From assembly GCA_033816765.1 (NCBI GenBank), contig CM066290.1, forward strand, positions 4,340,001 to 4,404,000: a stretch of 64,000 nucleotides of DNA, in the 5' to 3' direction. Below are positions 12,082 to 22,426 of this stretch, piece after piece. The notes under the pieces are model-generated. The model saw nothing but the letters and a program-made list of their open reading frames with translations. It was not told the DNA's origin and did not search any database. This DNA is from Nothopassalora personata (Eukaryota > Ascomycota > Dothideomycetes > Mycosphaerellales > Mycosphaerellaceae). Positions within the stretch are counted from its first letter, which is position 1, and each line of letters opens with the position of its first letter. The translations under genes and the position numbers were made by a program.

Positions 12082-13526
12082 ATCAATGCACGCTCTACCA
12101 CGATCTCACCCGACCCCGACTCCGCCGTCTTTACTTCACCGTCCGCACTTACACTCCACCACTTCCTGCACTCACTCTTGTACCCTGTCTGAAACTTCGC
12201 ACTGCTTATGCTCCACCCTTCCCACACTCTCACCCGTCCCTCCACTTCCAGTCTTCCACGTCCAGTTCAAACCCTGTCAAACAACGCCTACTCAACACTT
12301 TTTCCTCTTCGCACAGTTCTTTCTCCCCTCCACCAGACATTGCACCAAAAGTTCCACATTCCATTTTGCGTACCATCCGGAAGATTCGCGCAAGCTCAGT
12401 GCTGATGTATCATGAAAATTGTCTCGGAGCTCCAGTTGCATGGCGTTGCGTGGCTCGGGGGTGGTTTGCAAGAACGGCTGGGAATGGGTGTTGGTGAGTT
12501 GAGCTGAGCTGAGCTGGGGCTTACCATAGCTTGTATTGGTGCTGCTGATGAGGTGGATTTTATGGTTAGGGGATGGAGATGGTGGGGAAGATGCTGATGC
12601 TGATGAAGATGCTAATAAAGATAAATGTCCGCAGCAACCAACCAACTCCAAAGTTTACTATGACTATAGTTGAGGGTGGACCAAAATGGAGAGTTAGTTG
12701 GCAGTTGACCCAAAGTTGTCAACTTTAATTGCGACTCTTCAATTTAGTTGCACTTTTTGCCCTAAAAGCGCGCCTCCGGCGGTCTAATGTGAACTTATCC
12801 TCAGTCGACCACTGCTCAACTAAGAGTCAAGGCTGTTGTCAGGGTTGGTTGACTGGTTGAGGGCGTGCAATGCTCAGTTGCTATCTAAAGTCGCAACTTT
12901 GACTCAACCTGATTGGTTGTTGCAGACATTGATGAAGATGCTGATGAGGAGGGGTGGGGATCGTTTGATGGTTTGGGACTCTTATCTAGGGCTGTTCGTC
13001 TGTACGTTCGTCCGATGGGAAGGGAGAACATTAGACTGGGATGGAATTGCTGTCGAGAAGAAGTGAGTTCTCAAAGATGAGTCCCTACTGGTGAGTCAAG
13101 CTGCTTTTATACTCTTCTTGTACATGTGAAGAAGAATTTATCGACGTGGATGGAACGGTGTCGGTGTTTGCTCGGTGTGCTACGCTATGAAGTGCTGTGC
13201 ATGATCAGAGAGTACTAGCCTCTGGACATGAAGCTATACACTGCAACTACTGGGAGTAGATACGCTACCGTGATTGGTGCGATTTGTACCGATTTTGAAT
13301 CCGCTTCGCTTGACCTGGTGCACAGAGAGCTGGACGCAGGAGCGAGGTTGACAGTACCATCAGCACGTATACACAATAAACGTGGAGTGATAGACAACAA
13401 TAGATTCATAGCCTGCACATAGCGGGCACTGCATCGAACCTCGTGGAGATTTGCAGCGCCACGAAGTCACAGAATTCCCTCAGACCCATTCCCATTGTGA
13501 CCAACCACATGACCAAAACCACCACC
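12082..13526. other. intergenic, includes pyrimidine-rich DNA and a possible MITE
   Basis: 12086-12415 is C/T-rich downstream sequence whose apparent plus-strand peptide is low-complexity Ser/Pro/Thr/His. 12485-12520 has short GAGCT repeats. A possible inverted-repeat element lies at about 12630-12927 (listed separately). 12930-13526 shows no coding signal. Confidence 0.45.
12630..12927. repeat. possible MITE-like inverted-repeat element
   Basis: The left end (GCAGCAACCAACCAACTCC, then CAAAGTT) is imperfectly matched by the reverse complement of the right end (AACTTTGACTCAACC...GGTTGTTGC). The interior has repeated AAAGTTG/CAACTTT words, including AAAGTT-GTC-AACTTT at 12712-12726. No target-site duplication is clear and no coding capacity is present, so this is tentative. 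Confidence 0.25.
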
Positions 13527-14260
13527 CTACCCCAAATCAATCGTAGTCAACTGCGTAATCCTCACCTTCGCACTCCCGTACGGCACAAGCTTCGCCTCAA
13601 ACCCGCTCCTCAAATACTTCCTTTCCCCCTTTGGATTTGGCGTCCCTGGCACACTCCCTCTAAACAAGGACCAATCAATCGAGCATCCCTGCTCAGTGAT
13701 AAAGAAATCCGACGCGCCAGCCGCAAGGATAGGCGTTCGTAGCGGAGCGCTGCGATCCTTTCTCGGATGATACTGAGTCGTGGAGGGATCGATGGCGATG
13801 TTCCACGCTGTAATGTTGAGCATTGTGTAATCGAGAGCTTGTGGGGGCGAGCTAGGGGTATCAAGGTTTGGTTGTGGTAGTATTTGGGTGGGGTGGAGAT
13901 GATGGCGGCGCCGATTTCAAGGGCGTAGAGGAGTTGGCCTCTGCAGATGGCCACGGTGTCGTTGTGTAGAGGTTTGATGTGGATGTTGTCGGGGACGATG
14001 GCGTAGGTTAGTGTGGTTTTGCCGGGTGGGATGTGAACTTTGCGGAGAGCTGTTGCTGGGTTGTAGGAGGGTGTTAGGCTGGAGGTGGTTGAAGTTAGAG
14101 ATGAGTTATTTGCCCAGGAGGGCACTCGGACGAAGAAGTCGAAGGGCGTTTCTGTCTGGATGTTGTAGACTAGGATGTCGTCGAAGGGATAGCCTGTCTG
14201 GCATTCCACAGTGACTTTGCGTCCTGCGATTGTCGTGGTTACGGTGGCCCAGTAACGCTG
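13527..14260 (-). pseudogene. C-terminal fragment of a DUF1680 / GH127-like glycosidase
   Basis: The minus strand from 14260 reads RYWATVTTTIAGRK, then TVECQTGYPFDDILVYNIQ and FDFFVRVPSWANN. This is the region of the DUF1680 (GH127/GH146 beta-L-arabinofuranosidase-like) family that follows the catalytic barrel. The frame is broken near 13850: sequence continuing as PPQALDYTMLNITAWNIAI lies one base out of frame and runs to a stop at 13527 after ...TQLTTIDLG. Upstream, an in-frame TAG at 14263-14261 and unrelated sequence replace the catalytic N-terminal two-thirds. So the gene is truncated and frameshifted, next to the retrotransposon nest that begins about 500 bp away. A single-base sequencing error could explain the frameshift but not the missing N-terminus. 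Confidence 0.72.
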
Positions 14261-14780
14261 CTATAGCTACATTCTTAAGCACGTCGATGTTCTCTGAGGC
14301 GACGAAACCGTGACAAGCTCTGTCGAACGGCCGAAGGCGAGGTTATCTGTCGGACTAATAAGCTCGGAAGGAACCAGCATGAAGCAGTTGACTATTAATC
14401 TTTAGCTGTAAGTGTGAAAATTCCCCGTTTCAATGAACATAGAAGTGGATAAATTGTGTGCGTCAAATTCGCTGTTCGAAATTGTGATTGACCCGACATA
14501 GGTCGTATATGAGGCACGGATGCCCTGAATATCTTCAACCATGCCAGACGTTTGCTGGGTAGACGATGCCAGGAACGTCAATTGCGATTGCAATAGCACC
14601 TCTACGCACTTCTACTGGAGATTCCGCACAGGCAGATCGCATGCTCGCAGCTTTGGCCACCCGGTCCGCGACATTCCTCGTCACAAATCATGTGCACGTC
14701 GGTCACCGCCTAGCATAGATTCGCACGACCTGCGTAGAGCGTCTAAGATAGATCCGAGAGTGTTGTGAATCAGGTGACCA
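14261..14780. other. border between the gene arm and the retrotransposon nest
   Basis: On the minus strand 14599-14402 is open (protein-like segment GMVEDIQGIRASYTTYVGS) but has no ATG and an upstream TAG. It may be another gene fragment, unrecognised. Normal composition changes abruptly to AT-rich, TAG-rich DNA at about 14790. Confidence 0.45.
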
Positions 14781-14789
14781 ATGGCTATG

Positions 14790-16317
14790 TTAGTTAGGAC
14801 TTGGCACACATATACTATATTAGACTGTTTCTGTAGCTAGATAGTCTTACACCCTATAGCAATTTATAAGGGTTACTAATCCACCCTTTCGTTTTAATCT
14901 AGAAGCTTATACTCGTTAAATACCTATCTATAATAGGTTATAAGCCCGGGTGCTCCTCTACCTATTTAATTTAAAACCTAAATTGTTATCGAAGCTCTAT
15001 TAAGGATTAGCTTACCTTACTAGTAGACCCGACCCTACACTTGTTTTACGGACAAGTATCTAATCGATTTAAGAACTACTATAGGACATTGGTACTAAGT
15101 ATTATTACCGTAGTATAGTATCTATAAGAGCTAGACTAGATACAGAGTTTAGAAACAATACCTCTAGTAACCTAGTAAGGTCTACTAAGGATAACTAGGT
15201 GCTTAGAAAAGGCGTATAGTTCTAGGTATAGAAATCTATACTAATTAGCGTACTACTAGAGAAGGATCTAGTTAGATATATTATCTATAACCTAGACTAG
15301 GTTAATCTAAAGTATGCTCTAAATAGGGTAGCTTATAAACAACCCTAAGATGCGACTAAGAATACCTAGAATAAGACTACTACCTAGAATAAAGCTCCTT
15401 AGGATATTACTAGTAGTATAGGATATAAAGCTACCTATAAGCAATAGAAGAAAGAGGACATACAATCTTTTAGTATTATTATAGCTAGATTAGACTCTAC
15501 CCTAAGGCTAAACTTTAGAGATATAGACAAGTTAGCTAAGGAATTATATAATTTAATTAAGGCAATATATAAGCCTATTATTACAATTAATCTATATAAC
15601 ACTCTAAAGGTAGTTAGGCATATTAAGTTAGATACTATAAGACCTAGTATATTAAAGTACTATAAAGACTTTTAAGCTTAGGTATATAACTATAAGACTA
15701 CTATAGAGCAATTTATTAGATCCTCCCTAGTTAATAATAAGTTACTACTTAAATCCTTATTTATCCTCCTAGATAGTATCTATAGACTATACTTTGTTAA
15801 AGGCCTAAACTATATTAAATAGCTTAGAACATAGAGATATAATAATCCCCTAGAATTAATTACCCTAGAGAGAATATTTATAATTCTTAGGAAGGAGTAA
15901 GTACCTACTACCTATAAGCCTAGTATTAACGACTGATAGGTTATGTTAACCTTAGGTTTAGAGGGGGTCCCTTAGGTCCAACTTACCCTAATTTCATTTA
16001 GGTTTAATTGGATATTTAGGTAAGCTAGTAGGACCTAGTATAGCTATTAAGATATATACTACGTAGCTAAGCATTGTAAGCGTAGTATTAAGGCAACAAT
16101 TCAATTTATACCTCGCGAGTAGAGGGCATAGGGGTTTAGGGTCGCTAATCCTCTTGTTTTATCTAGCTACTACGCTACTCGTTACGTGACCTAATTTCCC
16201 GGTCCCGGGACCGGTAAATACCCCTACTTACGTAAGTACCGCTCTATACTACTACAACTCGGACAGGCCTACATAGGGTAGTTAGTAGACATTATTTTAG
16301 TAGTTAATAAGGGGGGT
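14790..16317 (+). mobile_element. RIP-degraded retrotransposon gag remnant
   Basis: AT-rich DNA saturated with TAG and TAA where Gln and Trp codons are expected. Ignoring stops, the plus strand at about 15420-16110 reads as a gag-like helical protein ending in a degraded zinc-knuckle-like YYVAKHCK segment. It ends at a purine tract (AAGGGGGGT, about 16309-16317) directly before a probable LTR. The superfamily is uncertain (copia-like gag suspected). Confidence 0.55.
16194..16219. repeat. GC-rich palindrome copy 1
   Basis: Contains GGTCCCGGGACC inside a 26-bp inverted repeat with one mismatch, flanked by AT-rich RIPped DNA. It is near-identical to the copy at 33621-33646. Confidence 0.9.
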
Positions 16318-16560
16318 TGTTAAGTGTACACCCGGTAGCGTATTAGCATCTAGTTTATAAGGTTAAAATCACGGTTTAAGGTCTAAGGTTCACGGTTAAG
16401 GTTATTACTTAAGGTTAAGGTTTAAGGTTAAGGTTCACGGTTAAGGTCGACTAAGGTCGAAAACACTTAAGGTCTAAGGTATTTAGCAACAATTACGGTT
16501 ATAAGGTCCTATTAAGTAACAACTAGTATTAGTACATTCTAAAGTAAGTACTACGTAACA
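16318..16560 (+). repeat. probable RIP-degraded LTR with AAGGTT-type array
   Basis: It begins TGTTAAGTG after a polypurine tract and ends ACGTAACA, so it has TG...CA ends over 243 bp. The interior (16357-16480) is an irregular array of TTAAGG/CACGGTT words. With no second copy in the window it could be the 3' LTR of the element to its left or the 5' LTR of the degraded gypsy element to its right. Confidence 0.4.
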
Positions 16561-17007
16561 ATAGATACAGCTATATTACTAGAAAAACTTAGCACCTTTA
16601 CCGATATAGGTAGAGGCTACAAACAGCCTATAAACCCCACGAAAATAGAAGGGGTCTATAGGGATTCTGTCCCTTATAAGGGGATAGAGGAATCGGAGGA
16701 AGGGGAAACACCTAAATCCGGTAAAGAAGGGAGAAGCGGAACTAGCGCCGCTAAATTAGGTATAGGTGTAGGAACGAATAGCACAATTAGAATAGATGCT
16801 ATAACTGCCCTCTTTAGACGATTAGTAGTAGTAATAGAAAACGCTAGCCCTCGCTTTCTACCTCTAGGAGGTGCTAAGAATCCGTTCTTTAATAGCACTA
16901 ATACTACTAAGTTCTAGGAGCGGTTTAGCGACCTAATAGACTAGTATCCGCCTCGGGCATCTATTAAGAAGGATAATTTCTAGGGTAGGTTTAAGCGCAA
17001 TTGCGAA

Positions 17008-17165
17008 TGTAAGGGGCGAGCCCTTGCATCTTGGCACGGGCTGAGCCCGTGCGGACCTGACTCCGTTTTCTTTGTTCCGGGCTTCGCTCGGTTTTCTCCT
17101 TCTTCTGTATCGAACTTATTGCATACCACACAGAACCTCAGTGTACACGTCGTTCACCCGTGACA
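17008..17165 (+). repeat. Element 1 5' LTR
   Basis: 158 bp, TGTAAGGGG...CCCGTGACA. U3 carries a perfect 8-bp inverted repeat GCACGGGC-TGA-GCCCGTGC (17034-17052). If the element is self-primed like Tf1, R would begin at 17109 (ATCGAACTTA), leaving 57 nt of R+U5. Confidence 0.95.
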
Positions 17166-17166
17166 T

Positions 17167-17176
17167 TAAGTTCGAT
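17167..17176 (+). promoter_or_regulatory. Element 1 primer-binding site, self-complementary
   Basis: TAAGTTCGAT starts 2 nt after the LTR and is the exact reverse complement of ATCGAACTTA at 17109-17118 inside the LTR. In Tf1/sushi elements the 5' end of the RNA folds back on such a site to prime minus-strand DNA. Confidence 0.75.
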
Positions 17177-17223
17177 CCATTCGAATCAACCAGGCACCCG
17201 CCATTAAAGAGACGGAATACGTG

Positions 17224-20200
17224 ATGGCGTCGTCGGGTAGCGAGAACCCCGGGGTTGGTGCCTCGAATGAAAATTTTCAGCTTATGCTCGAGCAATTGTA
17301 CCAGCGACAGGAAGAGATGCAGGCCGAACTGATTGCAACGCGCGCCGCCTTGAAAGAGTCGGAAGACGCTCGACGTCAGTCAACCCCTGCAGTCTCACTA
17401 CCAGTTCCGGACGACGCGTCTACTGGTGACCTAATGAGACAGTTGCTGCAGACGCTGAATGCCGCCGCGAACGCGCCGCGCAGCGGCGGAGAACCGTCGG
17501 GGCCCAGAGGCTGGAACCCGCCCTCATGGGATGGCAAAGCCGAAACATTCAGGGACTACTTCCTAAGGTTGAAAAGTTCCTTCAGGGTGCGTTCCGCACT
17601 GAAACCGACGCTCTCCAATGAATTCTACTGGGACGCGATCAACGACACGTTGCTAGCGAGGGAGCGCACGAGGATGCGGCACTTCTGGGACAAGGGAGAC
17701 GGTGAACTTGGGAAGGACCCCGTTGCTTTCTTTGCGCAACTCGAAAAGGTCTTTGGCGATAGCAACGAACGCGCCAAGGCTCTAGAACAACTCACCAAGA
17801 TTAGACACGTGAACGGACAACCGTGGCACGATCACCAGATGAAATTCGACGGACTCCTGTTGACCGCCGGCGGAGAAGACTGGAGCAATGACGCGAAGAT
17901 CGGCTACCTCCGCAACACCTTCTCGAATCCCGCCAGAATGTATACGGCAGCCATGCCGAAAAAGGAGGATTACTACGAGTTCGCAGAGGAGGTTAAGCGG
18001 ATCATGACCAACCTCGAGGACACAGACCAGTTTAGAATAGCCCACAAGAAGTGGAAGGACAACAACAAGGACTCCAGTGCGACCACCACGGTTACCACTC
18101 GTTCTTTTGCGGGACCTACCGTTACCCGGGTGGACCATGATGGTGACACCATCATGGCACCAACCCGAACGAACGGAGGCCGCTCTAGAAGTCGTGGAGA
18201 CCGGAAGGAGGACAAGGGGAAGCAGAGAGCGAAATGGGTCGACACCGCTGAGAGAGATCGAAGGCGCCAAGAACAGCTCTGTTTCCGTTGCGGAGCGAGC
18301 GGGCATCGAGTGAAGGAATGTCCGTACGCCGCAGCAGTCAACCCCACCAAGATCAACGCAGCCTCAGTTGCGCCGATCCTGGAAGACGACGGGTTTGGGA
18401 AAAGACTAGCTCCTGGGCGAAAGCCAGCACCAGGAGACAAAGAAGCACTGGTAAAGGGGTGGAACGCTGCCAAGAGTTCTATGAACGGGAACCTTGTATA
18501 TACCGACGTACTCCTGAACGAAAGTTACGGCACGTTTGCCCTTATCGATGAAGGATGCATGTGTTATGCTGTAATTAACGGAGACCTAGCGAAAGGACTC
18601 GGTCTCACGTATGTCAGCAACGAGAGCCGCAAGGCTACAGGGTTCACCAAAGCGATGCGAAACTCGATTGAAGGAGTAGTTGCTTTCCACATGGAAATCG
18701 CCGGCATCCACGAGGTCGTGTACGCATACGTCGTGCCCGACTTGGACTTCCCGATGATTCTGGGGAACCCTTGGAAAGCGCACAATCAAATCCGAACTGC
18801 GCCAGAAAAGCACCGGTACTACCACGGTTTGGCAAAGAAATGGGTGCCCGAAGGACGCAACCATAAAGAACGCGAGGCGGGCGAACGTTTTGCTACGATC
18901 GCCGCGGCAACCGTGGAGGACATCAAGAAAGCCCTGAGCAAGAAGGAACCGCCCACGAGGGAGGAGCTCAAAATGAAGCTGCCTCCGGAACTTTGGGACA
19001 TGATCCCACTCTTTTCCACGCGGGAAGCCGACAAGCTCGCGCCCCATCGTGGGGAACTTGACCACAGGATCGAGATCCGGACGAAACCAGACGGATCGCA
19101 GGAGCCACTGCCCTGGGGACCGTTGTATAGCATGTCGAAAGACGAGCTGCTGGTGCTACGCAAGTCGCTAACCGAGCTGCATCGCAAGGGATACATCCGT
19201 CCCTCCACCTCAGAAGCGGCGGCCCCCGTCCTGTTTGTGAAGAAGCCCGGAGGAGGACTACGCTTTTGCTGCGATTATAGGGCGCTGAACGCGATTACGA
19301 AGCAAGATCGCTACCCGCTGCCTTTGATCCCGGAGACCATCCGAAATCTAACGGGAGCCAGATGGATGACGAAGGTGGACGTAGTTGCCGCGTTCCACCA
19401 TCTCCGGATGGCAAGAGGCGAGGAGTACAAGACCGCGTTTAGAACGAGATTTGGCCTGTGGGAGTGGTTGGTGTGTCCGTTTGGTTTGTCCGGGGCGCCG
19501 GCAACTTTCCAACGGTATATTAACAGTTTGCTGCGGGAACACCTGGACGACTTCGCCTCTGCATACGCTGATGACGTAGTGATCTACTCGGATGGGTCGA
19601 AGGAGGACCACTTCAAGAAGGTTCGCATCGTTCTCCATAAGCTTTGGGACGGAGGCCTGTTCTTAGATCCAGGTAAATGCGAGTTCGCACAGAAGAAGAT
19701 CAAGTACCTAGGGTTCATCGTCCACGCCGACGGAAAGGGGGTGGGACCAGACCCGGAAAAGGTGGATGCCGTACGGGACTGGAAGACGCCCGTCACTCAG
19801 AAAGAAGTGCGTCGTTTCCTCGGGTTCGCGAATTACTACAGGATGTTCATCCCCAACTACTCGAAGTTGGCCGAACCCTTGACGTCGCTGACGGGAAAGA
19901 AAACGCCGTTCTCCTGGGGGAAACGTCAGGAGGACGCCTTTCAGGCCCTGAAGAAGAAGTACTGTGAAGCTCCTGTGCTGGCCCATTGGAACCCGGAGCT
20001 TCCCACCTTTTTGGAGACGGACTGCAGTGGATTTGCCCTGGGTGGCGCTCTCCTGCAAGAAAAGGACGGGGTAGTGAAGCCGGTAGGGTTCTACTCAAAG
20101 AAACTGAATAAGGCTGAGATTAACTACGACATCCATGACAAAGAGATGCTCGCAGTAGTCTCCTGCCTCAAAGAGTGGGCCCCCGAGCTGAAAACGTGTG

Positions 20201-22203
20201 GTCCCTTTACAATTTGGACGGACCACAAGAACCTTGAGTACTTTATGACAAAGAGGCAGTTGTCTGAGAGGCAGATCAGGTGGGTGGAGCACATCGCGTT
20301 GTTTCAGTTTACCCTGGTATACAGGCCGGGCGCCGAGGCAATTGTGCCGGATGCATTGTCACGGAGGGAGCAGGATACGCTCGGCCAGGACGACAAATTG
20401 TCGCGTTTTCGCAGGTTTTTGCGGCCGGATGCCATACGCAATTGGCCGGCTCCAGGGGGGGGAGGCGAGGTGGTAGCAGATGCACCTTCATCCGCTACGA
20501 TGGTTTCATCGGTCCAGATTATGGCCACCCAATTCGGAGTCGACTCCACCGAGAAAACGTCGGACTCACCGGGCGCATCATCGGGCCCCTTCACAGATCC
20601 AGAATTGAACGAGATCTGGAGGAAGACCGCCGATGAAGACAGCACGTTTCAGGCAGTACTCCACGCAGTAAGAACCGGGGCGCGTTCACTCCCGAGCGAA
20701 GTGAAGCTCAAGGTACAAGCCGGTGACTGCAGCATCGACGACAACGGACACCTGCGGCACCGCGGAAGAATCTGGGTGCCGGGAGCCCCAGCAACGACGG
20801 AAGCCGACTACAAAGAGGCGGGCGCGGAGATATTGCAGAACGATGTCCTGCGGACGAAGCTCATCCAGTCCGTTCATGATTCACCGGTCTACGGCCATCC
20901 AGGCAGGGACTCCACAGCGTCTATCTTGAGACGTAACTTTTACTGGCCTCTACAGTCAAGGCACGTGAGACAGTTCTTGAGGAACTGCGATCACTGTGGG
21001 AGAAATAAGGTATGGAGGGAGCAAAAGCATGGACTCCTTCAGCCTTTACCGGTACCCGATCGTTTCTTCCAGGAGATCTCTATGGATTTCATGACGGACA
21101 TGCCGGAGTCGCAGGGAAACACTTGCTTGTGGGTAATCAAGGACAGACTGAGCAAGACCGTCGTCTTGGAAGCGATGTCCACCATGAAAGCGGAGGACTG
21201 CGCCGAGAGATTCCTGGACTGCTGGGTGAGATACTACGGGATTCCTAAGGCCATCACGAGCGATAGAGGCACGAACTGGACAAGCACATTCTGGAAGACA
21301 TTCTGTCGTTTAACCGGCGTGAAGCAGAGACTTAGCTCCGCCTACCACCCACAAACGGACGGAGGGCCCGAGAGGTTGAACCAAGAAGTGCAGGCGTACC
21401 TTCGGAATTATGTCAACCACGAGCAGTCCGATTGGAAAAAGTGGCTCTCCACCGCTCAGCTGGCGCTGAACGGACGGTACCAAGCGGGCCTAGGCATGAG
21501 CCCCTTCTTTGCCGTCCACGGTTACGAAGCGCCATTCCCCGTCCAGTTGCAGCCGGACTCAACGACTTCGTCGCTGGATGCCGCCAAACGGGCAACGCTC
21601 TTTGTGGAAAGGATGCAGCAGATCACGGACCTGTGCCAAGCGAGCATGGCGGACTCCGCCCAGGAGCAAGAGGAGAGCGCCAACAAAGATCGGAAGCCAG
21701 CGCCGATTTATCGGGTCGGTGACAAGGTGTGGCTGGATCTAAGGAACTACACTACGACCCGGCCGAAGAAGAGTATCGACCATAAGCACGCAAAGTACAC
21801 GGTGGCGGAGGTCATCTCACCGCTGTCCATCCGATTGTCAGGGATCCCCGATGGAATCCACCCGGTCTTTCACCCAGACTTGTTGCGACCTGCAAGCCAA
21901 GACCCGTTGCCTGGACAGGAGATCGACGACAAACAGCCGGACCCCATCCTCATTGAATCTCATGAGGAATGGCATGTAGAGGAGATTCTCTGCGCCAGAA
22001 CCAAGGCGAAAGGGAGGGGCAAAGCACGCGAAGTCCTAGTGAAATGGACTGGATACCACAAGCCTACGTGGGAACCATTGGAGTATCTAGCGGACACAGC
22101 TGCAGCAGACGACTTTGAGAAAAAGCACGGCAACCCGATGACGCACGATGGACCAAGGCAAGCATGGGAAGTCAAGAAGAAGGGCAGGGCGACAGGTAAG
22201 TGA
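17224..22203 (+). CDS. Element 1 fused Gag-Pol polyprotein with chromodomain
   Basis: One uninterrupted frame of 1,659 aa from ATG 17224 (MASSGSENPG); the frame is open from a preceding GTG. Domains in order: gag with coiled-coil N-terminus (1-340); a CCHC zinc knuckle CFRCGASGHRVKEC (about 353-366); retropepsin (about 430-530) with ALIDEGCMCY in place of the usual D-[ST]-G, and PMILGNPW; reverse transcriptase (about 650-830) with PVLFVKKPGGGLRF and the YADDVVIYSD active site near 779; RNase H starting TDCSGFALGGAL near 930; integrase with a H-H-C-C zinc site (HDSPVYGHPG...CDHCGRNK) and D,D,E residues in ISMDFM, TSDRGTNW and GGPERLNQ; and a chromodomain near 1590-1640 (EEILCARTK, VLVKWTGYHKPTWEP). 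A single gag-pol frame is the Tf1 arrangement. The product makes virus-like particles, copies the RNA and integrates the cDNA, and the chromodomain probably steers integration. Confidence 0.95.
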   Translation: MASSGSENPGVGASNENFQLMLEQLYQRQEEMQAELIATRAALKESEDARRQSTPAVSLPVPDDASTGDLMRQLLQTLNAAANAPRSGGEPSGPRGWNPPSWDGKAETFRDYFLRLKSSFRVRSALKPTLSNEFYWDAINDTLLARERTRMRHFWDKGDGELGKDPVAFFAQLEKVFGDSNERAKALEQLTKIRHVNGQPWHDHQMKFDGLLLTAGGEDWSNDAKIGYLRNTFSNPARMYTAAMPKKEDYYEFAEEVKRIMTNLEDTDQFRIAHKKWKDNNKDSSATTTVTTRSFAGPTVTRVDHDGDTIMAPTRTNGGRSRSRGDRKEDKGKQRAKWVDTAERDRRRQEQLCFRCGASGHRVKECPYAAAVNPTKINAASVAPILEDDGFGKRLAPGRKPAPGDKEALVKGWNAAKSSMNGNLVYTDVLLNESYGTFALIDEGCMCYAVINGDLAKGLGLTYVSNESRKATGFTKAMRNSIEGVVAFHMEIAGIHEVVYAYVVPDLDFPMILGNPWKAHNQIRTAPEKHRYYHGLAKKWVPEGRNHKEREAGERFATIAAATVEDIKKALSKKEPPTREELKMKLPPELWDMIPLFSTREADKLAPHRGELDHRIEIRTKPDGSQEPLPWGPLYSMSKDELLVLRKSLTELHRKGYIRPSTSEAAAPVLFVKKPGGGLRFCCDYRALNAITKQDRYPLPLIPETIRNLTGARWMTKVDVVAAFHHLRMARGEEYKTAFRTRFGLWEWLVCPFGLSGAPATFQRYINSLLREHLDDFASAYADDVVIYSDGSKEDHFKKVRIVLHKLWDGGLFLDPGKCEFAQKKIKYLGFIVHADGKGVGPDPEKVDAVRDWKTPVTQKEVRRFLGFANYYRMFIPNYSKLAEPLTSLTGKKTPFSWGKRQEDAFQALKKKYCEAPVLAHWNPELPTFLETDCSGFALGGALLQEKDGVVKPVGFYSKKLNKAEINYDIHDKEMLAVVSCLKEWAPELKTCGPFTIWTDHKNLEYFMTKRQLSERQIRWVEHIALFQFTLVYRPGAEAIVPDALSRREQDTLGQDDKLSRFRRFLRPDAIRNWPAPGGGGEVVADAPSSATMVSSVQIMATQFGVDSTEKTSDSPGASSGPFTDPELNEIWRKTADEDSTFQAVLHAVRTGARSLPSEVKLKVQAGDCSIDDNGHLRHRGRIWVPGAPATTEADYKEAGAEILQNDVLRTKLIQSVHDSPVYGHPGRDSTASILRRNFYWPLQSRHVRQFLRNCDHCGRNKVWREQKHGLLQPLPVPDRFFQEISMDFMTDMPESQGNTCLWVIKDRLSKTVVLEAMSTMKAEDCAERFLDCWVRYYGIPKAITSDRGTNWTSTFWKTFCRLTGVKQRLSSAYHPQTDGGPERLNQEVQAYLRNYVNHEQSDWKKWLSTAQLALNGRYQAGLGMSPFFAVHGYEAPFPVQLQPDSTTSSLDAAKRATLFVERMQQITDLCQASMADSAQEQEESANKDRKPAPIYRVGDKVWLDLRNYTTTRPKKSIDHKHAKYTVAEVISPLSIRLSGIPDGIHPVFHPDLLRPASQDPLPGQEIDDKQPDPILIESHEEWHVEEILCARTKAKGRGKAREVLVKWTGYHKPTWEPLEYLADTAAADDFEKKHGNPMTHDGPRQAWEVKKKGRATGK

Positions 22204-22426
22204 CGGATTGCGGGTCAGTTGACATGAGCACAGGCGTTTGGGAGCAGGAGTCAGATTGAGAGCACGTGAGAAAAGGAAAAAGTTTTAAAGAATTTCATTC
22301 ATTCATGCCACCAAAAGGCAGCGGGGCCCGACCAAAAAGAAGCGGAGGCCGGCCCACCCCATACGGGGATGGCAAAAGCATTGTGATGGCCCGACCGCGG
22401 CCCGCGCGAAAACCACCGGAGACCAC
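22204..22426. other. spacer between pol and the antisense gene
   Basis: The 223 bp after the pol stop hold no sense ORF with motifs. On the minus strand they would be 3' UTR of the antisense gene. They contain intron-like words (CTCCGG, TTTTCG, CGGGCC) resembling its introns. Confidence 0.4.

Noticed and set aside
12086..12415. Plus-strand 109-codon frame rich in Ser, Pro, His and Thr
   Set aside because: Pyrimidine-rich downstream DNA; low complexity with no start context or motif.
16357..16480. Interstitial telomere repeat
   Set aside because: The words are AAGGTT/CACGGTT variants, not the fungal TTAGGG repeat, and lie inside a probable LTR.
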